Source of the DNA: Rhodamnia argentea
Lineage: Eukaryota > Streptophyta > Magnoliopsida > Myrtales > Myrtaceae
DNA: 64,000 nt
Direction of reading: 5' to 3'
NCBI RefSeq assembly: GCF_020921035.1
Contig: NC_063154.1
Location: forward strand, 5,022,001-5,086,000
Shown: positions 25,601 to 38,700 of the stretch, piece by piece
Layout: each line of letters opens with the position of its first letter
Numbering within the stretch: position 1 is the first letter of the stretch
Notes under the pieces: model-generated
What the model was told of the DNA's origin: nothing
Databases searched by the model: none
Seen by the model: the letters and a program-made list of their open reading frames with translations, nothing else
Translations under genes and position numbers: made by a program

Positions 25601-27517
25601 GGTCTTGATGCCAATTTTAATAATGTTGATGGTGGAATGCTGCCACCTGAAATGTCTTTTGATTACTCACTGTCAAATAAATGTCTTTGGGGCTCAAATT
25701 GCATTCATATGTTTCTCATAACTCCTGACAGAATTTTATGAAAGAAGAGGGAACATGTTTCATTTTTATGCTTCTGCTTCCTTCCATCTAGTTTTCCTAT
25801 TCCGGATCTGCTTTCATATGTTTAAACACTATGAATTACAAAGACGACTTTCAGAAATGTGTTCTGTTTGTCTTGTTTTTCTAAAGACCTATGTATCAGA
25901 CTGACAGGTTCAGAAGCCTTTGATTCCTTTTGCAGGCAGAGCTGCAGATGCAAGATGTGAAAAATGTTTTAGTCCATAATTTGTCGGTGCGTTGGTCTTA
26001 TCTTCTTTGTTTTTTCATTTGTGCATCTAAACCTTTGTACAAGAGACAAAGTTTGGTTGATTTCCATGAAAGATATATCTTTAGACTATTAGAGCTTCCA
26101 CCTCTACATCGGCAAGTAAATGACCTGAGGATTAAACACTTGCGCACTCTTTTGTCCAAGTCATTGTCCTCTAGATGCTTGCTTCTTTGCATCCCATATG
26201 TATGCTGATACAACAATGGTTATGTTTATCGGCTGTTAATTTTGATTGGAAACTGCAGAAAGAAATTTCACCTGTAAGGTCACTTTTGAAAGTTATCTGA
26301 AGCATTCAGTACAATCAATTGCTTCTCCTTTCTCTACATGCTTATGCATGCTTTTAGGATCTGAAGAGGCTCGCTAGCATAGTGGAACTCATTAGGCACA
26401 AAATGCCTCAAGAGGAAAGTCATGCCTTGAGTGCAGTTGAAACTTTCAAGGTCCATAACGGGCCCCATAAAGCTTCGTATCTCCCACAATACAACATACT
26501 TACAGATATGCTTTAGCAGATAGACACCACTCGTTCGACTTTCTGCAATGATTTCTGCCTATTGAAGTTGAAATTTAGTCGGACATTTTATGCACATTTC
26601 TCTTGAGAAATGATGAAACTTACTCCTATTTGGATATATCTTATCTGGGATGATCTCAAGCAAGTACTAATTATTACTCCCATTTGGATATGTCTTATCT
26701 AGGATGATCTCGAGCAAGTACTAACTATTACCTCTTAACGAACTGTTGCAGCCAGGAATGGTCACAACTGACCTTCTCATGTGTGGCGCCACCACAAACC
26801 AGGTTTTCAGAATGTCATACAGTTTGTGGGATGTCTTTTTTCTTTCAGTTATTGGACCAGAAAGTAATATCTTGCTTATTGCAGGCGAAATTCTTTATCA
26901 ATGTCCTGGCAGAACCAGCTGAAGTGGTAGCATCTTATTCATCGACCTGGACTAAAACTGTACTTTGAATTGATCGGTAGAGCGTGTAGCTTTAGTGAAT
27001 ATGAACAGTAAATACTTGGGAAGATCATGCTAAGTAAAAGGTGATGCAGATAGCTAGCTGTAAAATAATCAACTCTTTGGTAAGTGGACACGACATGATG
27101 TACATGACTGAAAAGCTTGAGAGAATATATATACACACTTGATTACTTTCTGTTTAAGACTTTTCTTGCCCTCGTTTGTCTATTCTACGTTTGTTCTTTT
27201 TCCACTTACGATTCTTTAAACTTACTGGTTGATGCTCTGGGATAATGCAGGTTGCCAAGTATCTTGTTCCAAGTATCAGATCAGTTCCGACCAACGGAAC
27301 ACAGAAACCCACTTACATCCGGTTTCTTACGGGGATCAAAGCGTACACCCAGATATTCTCAGTTCAGTAACCATGGCCCTCTCTATGTCCGTTTCATAGC
27401 TTGGTTATATTTCACATTACATACACCTTTAAAGTGTTGGTTGACATAGTTGTTCTTTCCTTCTGTCAGAGAATTGCTTTTGGTGCTCGAAGAAATAGAT
27501 ACGTCGTCGAAGATTGA
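22663..27517 (+). CDS. NOL: Chlorophyll(ide) b reductase NOL, chloroplastic
   Basis: NOL is a short-chain dehydrogenase that, with NYC1, reduces chlorophyll b to 7-hydroxymethyl chlorophyll a, starting chlorophyll b and LHCII breakdown. The exons are 22663-22921, 23076-23144, 23297-23352, 23472-23558, 24140-24207, 24325-24373, 24459-24544, 24812-24869, 25936-25986, 26752-26802, 26885-26926, 27251-27361 and 27470-27517 (344 aa). The Ser/Arg/Pro-rich N-terminus (about 1-75) looks like a transit peptide. The nucleotide-binding TGSTKGIG starts near residue 82, NNAG is at 159-162, and the catalytic Tyr229-Lys233 pair is in YGATK. The C-terminus ends ARRNRYVVED. No membrane span is seen, as expected for NOL rather than NYC1. 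The exon 3 donor is awkward: the in-frame choice gives EQH-GTKCDV, whereas from memory the Arabidopsis protein has two extra residues there. Intron 8 contains a minisatellite and intron 9 has exon-like segments. Confidence 0.94.
22929..22951. repeat. (CT)n microsatellite at the start of NOL intron 1
   Basis: The CT run begins 7 nt after the intron 1 donor. Confidence 0.85.
25231..25504. repeat. Minisatellite, four units of about 70-72 bp, in NOL intron 8
   Basis: The unit starts GCTTGAACTTGGTTGGGTAA, continues through a conserved CAGGCAGCTCTCTGTTTGAC and ends with a variable alternating GT/GC purine-pyrimidine tract. Units start at 25231, 25301, 25373 and 25445; the last is truncated after GTGTGTG. 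The 5' part of each unit is identical by eye, while the GC/GT spacer varies in length and composition. Both strands stay open through the array, which produces spurious ORFs. Confidence 0.95.
26258..26450 (+). other. Two in-frame exon-like segments in NOL intron 9
   Basis: A 15-nt segment (26258-26272, after CTGCAG and before GTAAGG) encodes KEISP. A 93-nt segment (26358-26450, after CTTTTAG and before GTCCAT) encodes 31 residues starting DLKRLASIVELIRH. Both lengths are multiples of three and both are in phase with the flanking exons. Together they would insert 36 residues before PGMVTTD. The sequence is not part of NOL as I know it, and I do not recognise its source. It could be a cassette, a captured exon or chance. 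Confidence 0.3.
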
Positions 27518-29602
27518 AGAGCATCTGAGGCAGAATCTGCCATTGATCTCCTGAAGTAAAATTCAAGATTTGTTTGTAAATTCATTTTGGTTGTTGCTTG
27601 TTTCATTCTTCAATGGAGATCTGTTTGCTTGAATAGTATATGTAGATTGAGCTCATAGAATTCCCGTTTCTCTTTTCGAGTGCTCCGGATAGTGAATTCT
27701 GAGTTCCATTTGTTTGTTTTATTTTCTGGAGCATTATTAGCATGCAAAAACATAGGTGGGCTTACTTCTTTCTTGGAAAAGCTTTTTCTCTTCCCATCAC
27801 GAATTAGATCCGATTTGTAACCTTAATCTCGATCAGATTTTAGTTAGGACACACTGATGCTCGACTATTTGTCTCAAATCTTCATCAAACCATCGATGCT
27901 CAATTGTTGTGGATATTGAAGGAATTGCACATTTCATTTGGTTGTTACTTCTCTCAAACCAACAATTAATGCTTTGTTTCATAAATCAAACTTGGTGGAT
28001 TGGAAAATCAATGATAAAAAATTAATGGCTTCTATTTCGTTATTATCATCATAAAAGGAATCCGGCTAAACTGCTCATGAGACTTCACTTGTTGTTTGAC
28101 CCGTCAAACTGGTGGTTAGGTCAGGTTTGTGTCGAGCCATCGATTCAAATAGATTTATTTATCCAGCTTGTGATCCGTTTATTGCAATTCAAATTTAGTA
28201 ACATGTACTCGACCTAATCAATATTTCTAAATCACTTTCATATTTAATCTAATCTAAGAAACTCATGCTCAAATTGAGGTGAGAGTACGGAGCGAGTGAG
28301 CACGGGATCGTGTGAGGGTGAGAGAGAGTAAAGAAAGAGTGTTAGTTGGGTTTAAGTAAATTGTAAACTTGTTTACGATTCATTTAACACTCGTATTAAG
28401 TTTAAATTCGTTGATAACCAATTTATTGAATATAATTAATCCATATAGTAACTCAACCCATCACATATAGATTTATGACATATTTTGACGGGTCTACTTA
28501 TTGTATAACAATCTATGAAATTGTCATATTTTCAAGTGAAGTTTAATAATACAGGTATGGCATTGCTGATAATGTCCCTCTTTAGGTGAAAGCCATCACT
28601 TCATGTAGCTTATTTACTGTTACATCGGGTCACTCTCTCATTAATGCTCCCTTTTAGTCCATATTACTGCTCACTCATAGCAGAGGTGGAGGTACACAGA
28701 CAAGTAGAGTGCAATTCAATTTGACACAGATTTTAAAGAACGGGAAAGAAAAAGGTAAACCCCATTTCTCTTTTCTTCTCTCTTCCCAAGAGTGCCATTG
28801 GAGGAAGCTGTTGAATTGGCAGAACAGCCAAAATGGTTCATTTCCCGGGATCTGCAGTACCTGAAGAAGAAAGTGCACCCTGACACATACTCATTACCAT
28901 CACTGGAAGAAGAAAACATAGTTGATCCTCAGTGAAAGCTGTGCAGGGAAACCAAATGGTCCCATTGCAATGCAACTTTCAGAAACACTGGCATTAACTA
29001 GTACTTATCTTCTTCACCCACCATTTAGACATAAATGTGAAGTCAGGGGTACCATAGTGGAATTTAATGGTTGATTGAACTGCTCTTCCCCACCAGGCTC
29101 AAAGAAGCATTTCACTTTACACAGACAGAGCAACAATGTGCAGCATACCTTAGAATGAATGTCATGGTAAGTGCTTGAGGTTGTAACTAGCAACTCCTCA
29201 TACCTTCATCCCTGGAGCTCACTAAATGAATCAGTTATTGACTTTCCACAATCGAAATAGCCTGCACACACGCTGCCCTTATCGACTTTCATTTTCAGAG
29301 CAGATACACGGCAGCTTTGAATTACCCAATTCTTGATACCGCATCAAACATAGATAAACTGGTATGGTCGATATGATGAAACTCTCCTCATCTTTCATTT
29401 ACTGGTACATTCAAGACTATTCATCACAGTACATAACATACATTCAATGAACTTACAAGATACACAAACCAAAACTTTTGAATCTAATTAGTATTCACAC
29501 ACTATCCTTTGGATAGCAAAACAACAAGAAACTGGCATCTAGTATATATGTCCTAAAGATGCCAAAAGAATGTGATATCTTACAAAAAAAAAAAACACCT
29601 TG
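27518..29602. other. Convergent intergenic region NOL/ALA1
   Basis: The 3' flanks of NOL and ALA1 meet here. The interior contains a repeat element at about 28093-28500 described separately. Outside it I see AT-rich sequence and short non-homologous ORFs. No gene is supported. Confidence 0.5.
28093..28500. mobile_element. Non-autonomous repeat element, family shared with 54935-55195
   Basis: The left end reads TTTGACCCGTCAAACTGG, and the right end on the opposite strand reads AGACCCGTCAAAATATG, giving short inverted ends. The interior (GAGCACGGGATCG, GAGAGAGAGTAAAGA, ATTTACGATCC-like, AACTCAACCCATCA) is found again in the same order in an intron at 54935-55195. No coding capacity. Confidence 0.55.
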
Positions 29603-32600
29603 TCATCTCCGTTGAGGTTCCGCCATAAGATTCATTTCCATTTCCATACGTTCCAGCTCCCGAAAATTCCCAAACTTCTCAGCCTCTCTTGCTACTCGAA
29701 TATCACAAGGGCTAAAGTGCTGATAGATAATTTTTGCAACAAACCGGGGAACTAGTGCTGCCACGACAATGATGAGCAAGCATAACCAGAACTCTGCTGT
29801 TTTACCAATATGGAAGATGGCCCTGTCGATATAAATAGACATAAAACATTAGGAAAAAAATAGGTCGACTCTCTATTTGAGATTGAAAGTGCAGCTTCAA
29901 TCATTTCGGAGGCATGAAACAGTGAGAGCATCATTTTGGTTTCCCTCTATTCATTAAGAGTCAAAACAATTCCCAAATCTTTAAACATGATGTCTGGCTG
30001 TCTGCTTAGTAGTTAGTATATAGCATCAGAAAAATGCTGAAAACCACCTTAATTTCATTTTCCGCCTAAGCAAGTAATAGCAGATCAGTTACTTAAGACA
30101 ACAATCAACTGAAAAACAGGTAAGAATTACATTACCAAAGCATGATCAAGGTCCAAACATATGGGTATCCTGCGTATTTCTTAGTTGACTACATTGGTCT
30201 ATTCATGACTTTTCATTCAAACAATCAAGAGATGGGTACACCATGAAGGTACCACTTTCTTGGCCACGGTTAAGTGACAAAAGGCACCACCAAGCGAGAT
30301 TGAGACCAGCACCTTGCATAGGTTGGGTTCCAAATTAACCAAGAGAATAGTAATATAACTATCAATTAACTATGGACACTAAGTCTTTGCCAAATTATCT
30401 TTCCCATGGTTTTCCCTTAGTTGAGTAAGGAATGCCCATTGGAGAGTGAAATAGAACATGAAACCGTAACTCTTCTACTTAAATCACCATATTGTGTAAG
30501 AGAAAGAGCGAATCTTTTTATTAACTTATTCCCTTTTGGAAATCAGAGCTATTCTTAGCTGGTAACATGACCCTATAGCACAAGGGGCTACGCAGAACGA
30601 AAAGGGTTTTCCAGGAGATGTCCGGTAGGCTAAGATCCCTCTCTGATTGAAGAAGAAAGCAGGCAAATAATCAAGGGCCGCAAGTTAACCATGGCCCCAG
30701 TATGGGCAAAAAATTGCAGATAAATGTGTCTCACTGCATTTTTGCTATTTGGCCAACCAATAAAGGCAAAATAATTAGGAAATATCAGCTACTACCAAAC
30801 CATAAAGCATGTGCATCACTGTGTTCTTGAAAGGGCGAGAGAGTGCGTATGCATATGCATGGTGGGAATAAAGCAAAGACAGGAGGACATACCAGTAACC
30901 GAATAAAAATGGTAATGCATCAATGATGATAACACAAATGCCCGTAGCCAAAATTGACCCCCAAATGGCTGCATGAGTAATCCATGTCCACCGAATGACA
31001 TCCATGGCCAAGTGTAAATTGACCACCACAACTGATGCTATTGTCCACAGATCTCCGAGGCCGGATATATCGATAGTGCTCCTCCAGTATGCAAACAGAG
31101 GTATGAAGAAGATGGCTACACTTTGCCATATCGTATCCATCATAATTAACCAAAACAATTTTGAACTGTAGCTCTCTTGTCTCTGCCCTGCCCCATACAG
31201 TTGAGGAAACTTGAGAAGAGTCCGTCTGCTGAGATCCTTGTCAAGAACTCCGACAAATATTGTAGGAAATGAAGTGTATATGACAGAATATAACATGCTG
31301 CTCCATTCAGTAACTGCTGTTGTCAATGTGAAGCAAGTAAAGAGCACATACCTAGAAGTGTACACAGGATTTAGAAATTTTACCCAAGTTAACTGGAAAT
31401 ATACATAATAAGCTTCTCAATCTAAAAGGAGGAAAAACAAAATACCCCAATAATGGGCAAGAACAATTAAAAGGACCATTTATAGAGCACAAATTCAATG
31501 ACCTTCTTGTAGCTTCTAAGTGGGAAGTTCAGGAGTTCACCTACATTGCCATCTGATCACATGACTTGCCAATTTACAACTATGAACGTTACGAAATTTA
31601 TCCATGTTATGAATATTTACTGGGTGAATCAATTTTACAACATGTTCTAAAGCACAGGCAACTAGCTTGTTAACCTACAGGAAGCAGATGAAAAACTCAG
31701 TTATTTGAATAGAGGATAACGCAGATGCTAGCATACATCAATATAAGTACATACAGAGTGCAAGCACGCGCTTTGCTGTCCCTACATGTAGAATGCAGCA
31801 GTATGGAGCAGTCCAGCAGATTAATACTCACCAAAATAGAACAAAAACAAACACCGCATTTCTGTAAAAGTTGTACAATATCATGTAAGCCATCCTTTGG
31901 TAATTCCAATGCCCATGGACTAGTAACAGGGGGACTAAAAATCTGAATTGTCCCATTGAAAAATCTGATGCCATCACAGCTTGCCTGCCCTCTTGCCCGG
32001 TAATTCCAACTCCCACGTCAGCCATTTGGATCATGGAAACATCGTTGGCGCCTGCCATTTATCCAGTGAAAAGATTAATCCATGAAAAAAGATCCAGAAT
32101 AACTTGCTTATCACACTTTTAATCTCTGTCGTTCATTTCAAAAGCAAAAATAAATACCATCTCCAATAGCAAGAGTCAGGTCTGAAGTCCTTTTCTTCAC
32201 CAGGGCAACAATACCAGCCTTCTGCAGAGGAGCCACACGACAACACAATACAACAGCACATTTACTGGCTAGCTTGAATAGCTGCAGCAACACATCAATG
32301 AGCAATATTAGCAGATAGAGAGTGATTTAGGAATTAAAAAGTGGACAGATTTTACAAATGATTACCTGCTCTTCAAGCTCGCTATCAAGAACATATACAA
32401 GACTTGTACCATCAATAATCAAGGCCAGCGAAGTTACAGCAGCTCCGGAACTTCCTACAGTGTTATTCGTGAAGCTGGACTGAGTTGTGAGCCTACTGGA
32501 CATCAAAATGCCATCTTCCAAGCTCTTTTTACACGACTGTTTGGAGCTGCTGTTTATTATTATCTGGGTCATCTGGCTAGTTAGGAGCTTTGAGGAGTAG

Positions 32601-35385
32601 CCAATCGACATGGCGGTTTCTTGCTTGTCACCAGTCAATACCCAAACCTTAATCGCTGCCATTCTCAGGGACTCAATGGCTTCTGGCACCCCTTGTTGCA
32701 GCTTATCTTCAATTGCAGAGGCGCCCAATATGCAGAGATGGTTTTCCACATTGCTTGCAACTTTCCGAAGCAAAGCAGCCCTACCCATTAAAGCAGCACT
32801 TGCTGCCTCGAAGGCAGAATGCCACTGCTCAAATTCTGAAGAGCTTAGTTCTCGCATGCCGACCACAAGCGTTCTCAAACCCACAGAGGAATAAGCGTGA
32901 AGGTGCTGCTCAGTTGCATGTATCACATTCTTCTCGAGTGATCTATCTATCACACTAAACATGGATGAATCAGCACCTTTGACAAACACCTTCACTGTCT
33001 TGTCAGGGAATCCCAAGATGACGGACATCCTTTTCCTGTCACTATCAAACTCATGCAGACCCAAGACATCAAACCTGCACTGCCCATTAGGGTGCATTGG
33101 ACAAAAGGAAGAATTAGAACAGTTCAATTTTATGTCACATTCCATGGATAAAATACATCAACTACTAAAACACCCAGCCCTCATGCGAGCGCGGAAATCC
33201 ACAGTCCAGGCTCCAGCAACAAAGACAACCCCCCCCAAGAACAATTGAAAAGAACCGAACAAGTCTCCAAATTGCTTAAAATGAAAAAAGCGGTTACATA
33301 AGGAAATAAACAAACAGTTGAATTTACCTTTGCCTTTCTCCTTGAATATCAATCACTATATGACCAGAAGTTCTCTCTATGAGTGTGAATCCATAGGCAG
33401 CAGCGGCATAAGCCAATGCTTGCTCATCTGGAGACTCGCCTTGGTAGTCAATCAACTTGACAAAAGGATCAGAAGTATCAACGAGAAAAGGAACTAATGT
33501 GTTGCATGAAGCCAACGCAAGGAAGAAATCATGAACATGTTTGCCTTCGGGCGAATCTTTTCCACTCTTTGCTAGTTCCAAAAGCTGAGGGTGAACTTTA
33601 ACAGCCATCTTAGGCCTAAGAATCTTCCTGTCCACTGATAGGAATAAGAAATCATGAATAAGATGATGGTTCAAGTTGATAAAGAAAAGCATAATCAGAA
33701 GGCCTCACCAGAAATACTACAGGACGTTATATAAAAGTCTTACCTTCAACTGGGTTTCCAACCCCGTCATTCTGAGAGCTAGCTTTTCCACCACCGTAAT
33801 CTACCCCCCAGATGCTTGCACATTGAAACACCATTTTGTTTTCAGTCAGTGTACCAGTTTTGTCAGAGAACACGTACTTTATCTGTCCTAGATCTTCATT
33901 TATATTCAAGGCCCTGCACTGAAAGCTAGAATTTGTGGCCTCGTCATACATGTTGGTATCTTGAATCATGAAGTAAGACTGACCAACTCGAACAAGTTCC
34001 ATAGAGATGTATAATGATATGGGAATCATTATTTGGAAGACAATAACAGCCATGAGGAATGTGAAAAATATTTCCAGTCCCCAGCCATAGTACTTATAAT
34101 CGTCATGGTCAGGAGTAGGCTCAGAGTAGTCCTTTTTCCGGTAAAATGGAATGATGTTTAGCTCATCCTTGTGGCGCTTCAACCAAACGGCAGCAAGGAA
34201 AGAAACAACTGTGCACAAAGCAAATAGGAAAAGGGAAAGTATGATGATTTCCAAGTTCATACGAGTCTCAAGGCTACTCCTTTTTGAAGGGGCTCCAGCA
34301 TTGTTGAGCATAGCTTTGGTCTCCCGTCCAGCATATGCTACAACTCCAAGCGCCCAGGCAGTGTTCTTAAGCTCACAACCACGAAGAATAATATTGGAAG
34401 GTCCAAGGGAAAGCCTTTTCCCATCAACTTCCATATTTGCCTGAAAACCATAAATGTTCCTATTGGGTTTCTCACACTTGATCAAACCACTAATCTTCTC
34501 TTTCTCAGGCACCTTAGAGAGTGTCTCTTGCTTTGCATATCGGGTTTTCAAATTCGACTCCCCATCCAAATTAATAGTCTGCACATAAGCAACCCCAGTT
34601 GGGTCACTGGTCGAAAGCAGTACCATATCACATGGAAGAGTGTCATTTGCCTGAATTTTGATGATTTCTCCAACCCGAATATCCTTCCATTTCTTCCGTT
34701 GAAACTGACCATTCATAAATACCCACGCCAGTCGGTTGTTCTCTATCCTATCCGCGCGGTGCCGCCTCCAATCCTCACATGCATCTTTAATTGCTGTAAC
34801 TAGCAACACAAATGCCAATGGCATTATGGAGGCTCCACGGCCGAAAACCGCCAGCTGGGGAAGCTGATTGAGTATGGCTATCACTAAGAAATAAATGTAT
34901 GCAACTCTATGGAACTGTTCAAACAAATTTCTAGGCAAGAAAGTGATAAATGAATACTTGGAAGTGCGAATCGAGTTCCCGGTGAACTTATGCTTCTCGT
35001 TCGTCCTGTCGGGATCGTTTATGTAAACCAACCTCGCGTCGTCATCATTAATTTCTTTCTGGGACATGCTCATAAACTCCGAATCCGTGCCACGCGACCC
35101 ATGCCGCACTCGCTTGGATCCTAAATCCGCCAAAATCACTTCCTTGACAGAGTTTGTACCGGACATCCTCGACTGGTGCGAGGAAATGCTCCGCCTGGAT
35201 GACGAGTTGTAATTGGACTCAATACTAGAGGTGTTGTCAATGGCGATATTGGACTCCATGGTAGAGACGGGTTTCAAATCACCAGAGCTGCGTTTTGCAA
35301 GATCGGCGTAGGTGGGTATGGAAGGGGTTTGTGGGGTATTAGGCGTTCTCGGGGACGGGATCAGAAGAGGGCGGCCTGTGGACAT
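29603..35385 (-). CDS. ALA1: P4-type phospholipid-transporting ATPase (aminophospholipid flippase ALA1)
   Basis: This is a P4-ATPase that flips phospholipids from the outer to the cytosolic leaflet at the plasma membrane or endomembranes, normally with an ALIS/CDC50 beta-subunit. The exons are 35385-33744, 33634-33328, 33074-32366, 32281-32158, 32051-31832, 31351-30893 and 29822-29603, all GT-AG, giving 1226 aa. The Ser-rich N-terminal tail is followed by RLVYINDP and [18 protein letters not shown], typical of the family. The actuator loop has DGES. The phosphorylated Asp508 lies in SDKTGTLT. The nucleotide domain carries KGADSSMF and [10 protein letters not shown]. The hinge motif is [11 protein letters not shown], and hydrophobic segments M5-M10 fill the last three exons, ending in a short cytosolic tail with REAEKFGNF. 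The length is close to ALA1 (about 1160 aa) with a longer N-terminal tail. Product firm; ALA1 orthology is also supported by neighbours. Confidence 0.95.
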
Positions 35386-35732
35386 GATCCCCAGACCAGA
35401 GGCAACACTAGGAAGTCAACCCTCAATAAATTCATGCCAAGAGCACCATCCAGATTCGTCCGATCAAGAAATCGAAAATTACTTCACAACAACCACAACG
35501 AGGACAACGGCGGCGGCGGCAGCGGCAGCGGCAGCGGCAGAAGCAGAACCAGAATGAAGAAAACAAGCCAACCACTCGAAATTACAACAGCAGCAGCTGC
35601 AGCAGCAGCATTGACCAAGCAAACTTGGCAAGAGAGGCGAATTCTAAAGGAAAGAACACACCTTTCTCTTGATGGGCAATCGTTGCTCTCGTTCTGGCTC
35701 TTGTCGCAGCAAGTTGCTCGTGCAAAAAGGTA

Positions 35733-35733
35733 T

Positions 35734-35773
<40 letters not shown>
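35733..35773. repeat. (GA)n microsatellite upstream of ALA1
   Basis: An imperfect GA run of about 40 bp lies 350 bp 5' of the ALA1 ATG, probably in the leader or a leader intron. A second CT run lies at 36619-36638. Confidence 0.9.
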
Positions 35774-38700
35774 AGTAAAGTCGACGACGAACCCAGGGAT
35801 GGGCCTCAAGCTTCCCTCTTATTCAGACAGATGGTGGTTCAAAATGCGTGTGTTTTTTCAGTGGTGGGGGGGATGGTAAGACGGAGCGAAATGTCGAGAA
35901 AGTCAAACTTGGATTGCATTCTCGAAGAGGATTGGGGGTGGCGGGCCGAGGATTGCAAGACTTGAGGAAGTGTCGTCATGGGGTGGCGACAACAACAACA
36001 ACAACAACAACCCCATCAATTTAATCAGAAAAAGATCACACCTTGCACCAACGAGAGAGGAGGGGGCAAGAAAAAAAAAAAAACATAACATTAATCGGAA
36101 CAAAAGAGTCTCTCCCCTTTTTTTCCACACAAGGGGCGTCGAAAAGTCATCTTCTAGAAGGAAGAGAGAGAAAGGAAATCCTTCCAGAAGAATGGACCGG
36201 CGGGCAAGCGACAGGATCAGGAGGGGGGGTTTATTCAAATGGCGGAGGAGGTGGCTCAATTTGACCGGAACCGAGAGACGAGGACGATTCCTTCAAATTT
36301 CTACTCTCGGGGTTTTTTCAGTTTCTTCTTCCTCCTCTTTGACGAATTGGAGGTGAGAGAGAAGTGAGGGGGGAGCTGCTTTCCATCCTCTTTCTTGTCC
36401 ATTTTCCTCGTTTTAAAAAAAAAGCAAAAAAAAAACATAAAACATAAAAGACAAAATCAAGAATCGACCTTGTCGGCAGTCGATGGTGATTCGGGGACAC
36501 AGAACAAGGCCTGATTTTTAGCCACCTCGCGCTTTCGAAAATTCAAAAGCCGTGCGAAAATTTGGTTACTTTACTCCTCTCCTTCTTCTGATGATTCTGA
36601 TTCCGCGTTCGATCTGGTTCTCTCTCTCTCTCTCTCTCGCTCGCTAATAATGGCGACGGCGACGGCGACAACCACCTCTTTCATGTTCGTGGCTGCTGAT
36701 TTCGCCTCTCTTTGGTTTCCTTTGTCTGTCCTTTTCTCGGCAGAAAAGAAAAGAAAAATCTCTTCTTTTCTCGGCAGTGTGGAAAGTTACTAAAGCATCA
36801 ACCCTCTCCGAGAAAAATAAAATTTGCAAAGTCTGGTCCGCTTATAACATTGCGTCACGGGAAAAAAAAAAAAAGTTAATGTCGTCAAAAATCACCTTCC
36901 GATACTTTCGTGCTCCATTTACGTCAAATTGATTCTCTAACATCCATGTTAAATTACTCACATAATAACAAGCTCGCCAAACAACTCGGGCGATCAGCAT
37001 GTGACGTGAATTCAGTATGGAAATCCAATATAATGGGCCTCGTAAACGGCGCCGTTCCGGAAAATCAGATCTGGAAAACACGGAGTGAGGCTGAGAAATA
37101 TGCTAAAACGTGCTAATTCTCCCCTTAAGAGCTCCTTCAAGTTTACGGGAATATGCTAAAAATCCCTAATTACGCCTTAAATTTCTTTCAAATGCAGCTC
37201 GAATTGTTTTGGTTTGGAATTTTCTATGAGGTGAATATCAATTGAGAGTAAATGTGACGCGTGCGCGTCAATTTGAGATTTGTAGCATTATAATAACTCA
37301 AAATTAGAAAAGGGAATTATGAAAGCATTCTAATGCATCTAACAGAATTTCAAAGATCTGGAGAGCTCAATAACAGATAAGAATTTTTCTTCTTTTTCCC
37401 CTTTGGTAAGAGACGGGAACTGTGGATCATGTTTTGCATATGGTTGAACGAACCGTCAAGCTTGAGTGTTAGATTGAAATTGCGTTTGTCATTTTTTGCT
37501 AAGATTTTCTACTTGACGCGCCCCATGCACAAAACGACAGTGAGTTACGGAGAACGAGCCTAGTGGGACTATAACTAATATCGAAATAAACATTTTAGCA
37601 AATAAAATATCATTTTAACGGGATATCGACAAAAATGATAAAAAAAAAATGGCAAATTTGGATTAAGTACTATCGATTTGATTTTTTCTCGTAAGACGAA
37701 AATTAAATTAGGGCAAACGCGTCATAAGGCCATCGGTTTGAAATCTTTTGTAAGATGAAAATATACGTCATGAGAATATCAGCTCGGAAATTTTTAAGGG
37801 TAATAACCCTCGAAACTAAGTATAATTTAATTTGAATTCCGAATTCCGAATTTTATTGTGTAGGAAGGTTCCTCTTGCTCGATAATCTCCGTACCTTTAT
37901 TTTAGACAAGGTCCAAGGAATCCTTCCCATTAATACAAGTGTCGCTCACAATCTAAAGGTGCAAAAACAAAACTACTTAGGAGTTCGTCCAACTTCCTCA
38001 TGTAATTTCGCCTTTTTTGGGTAACACGGTTTCGGACCTTGATTTTTCTGTAAATTCTGAAAAAAGAAGAACGGAATATTGATTCTAGAGCTAGTATCGA
38101 GTCCTAATAATACCTAACATTTATTCAATAATTGCCCTACGTCGGGCCGACACCCTCCTTATTCATGTATTTATTTACAGCTAGGCAAAATAGGGCCTAC
38201 TGTCATAGTTATCCAAACAAAAAATATGGTGAATGACATAGTCCAAAGAAAAATATACACACACATACGATACTTAAATGGACTTTGCTAGCGCAACGGT
38301 CCGTGGGTGACGGGTGAAAATAACGGTAGGTAAACGAGCCGCAAAATCTTAAAAGAGCAAACTCGACGATAAATTTCAATTCATTATTATTTTTATTTTT
38401 TTGTGATCCAAAACAGGCTATTAGCATAACAATCAGCTAAGGAGACCGTTATATAATCAATTTTTCTGTACATAAAGCGCGTATAATTACGGTAAGCCGC
38501 GAATGAGTTGAAACCCTCAACGTGGATTAGCTATGCAATGACCTCCTCATGTTAACCAAAAATTAAAAAAAATAAAATTAATTGACACGTTTTTTTTTAA
38601 ATTTTTTTATATTTTTTTTTTTCAAAATGGATTTGTCATTGAGGTGACAAGGTGACTGGGATTTATTTATTTATTTTTTTAAACTGGGGCACTTGTTAAT

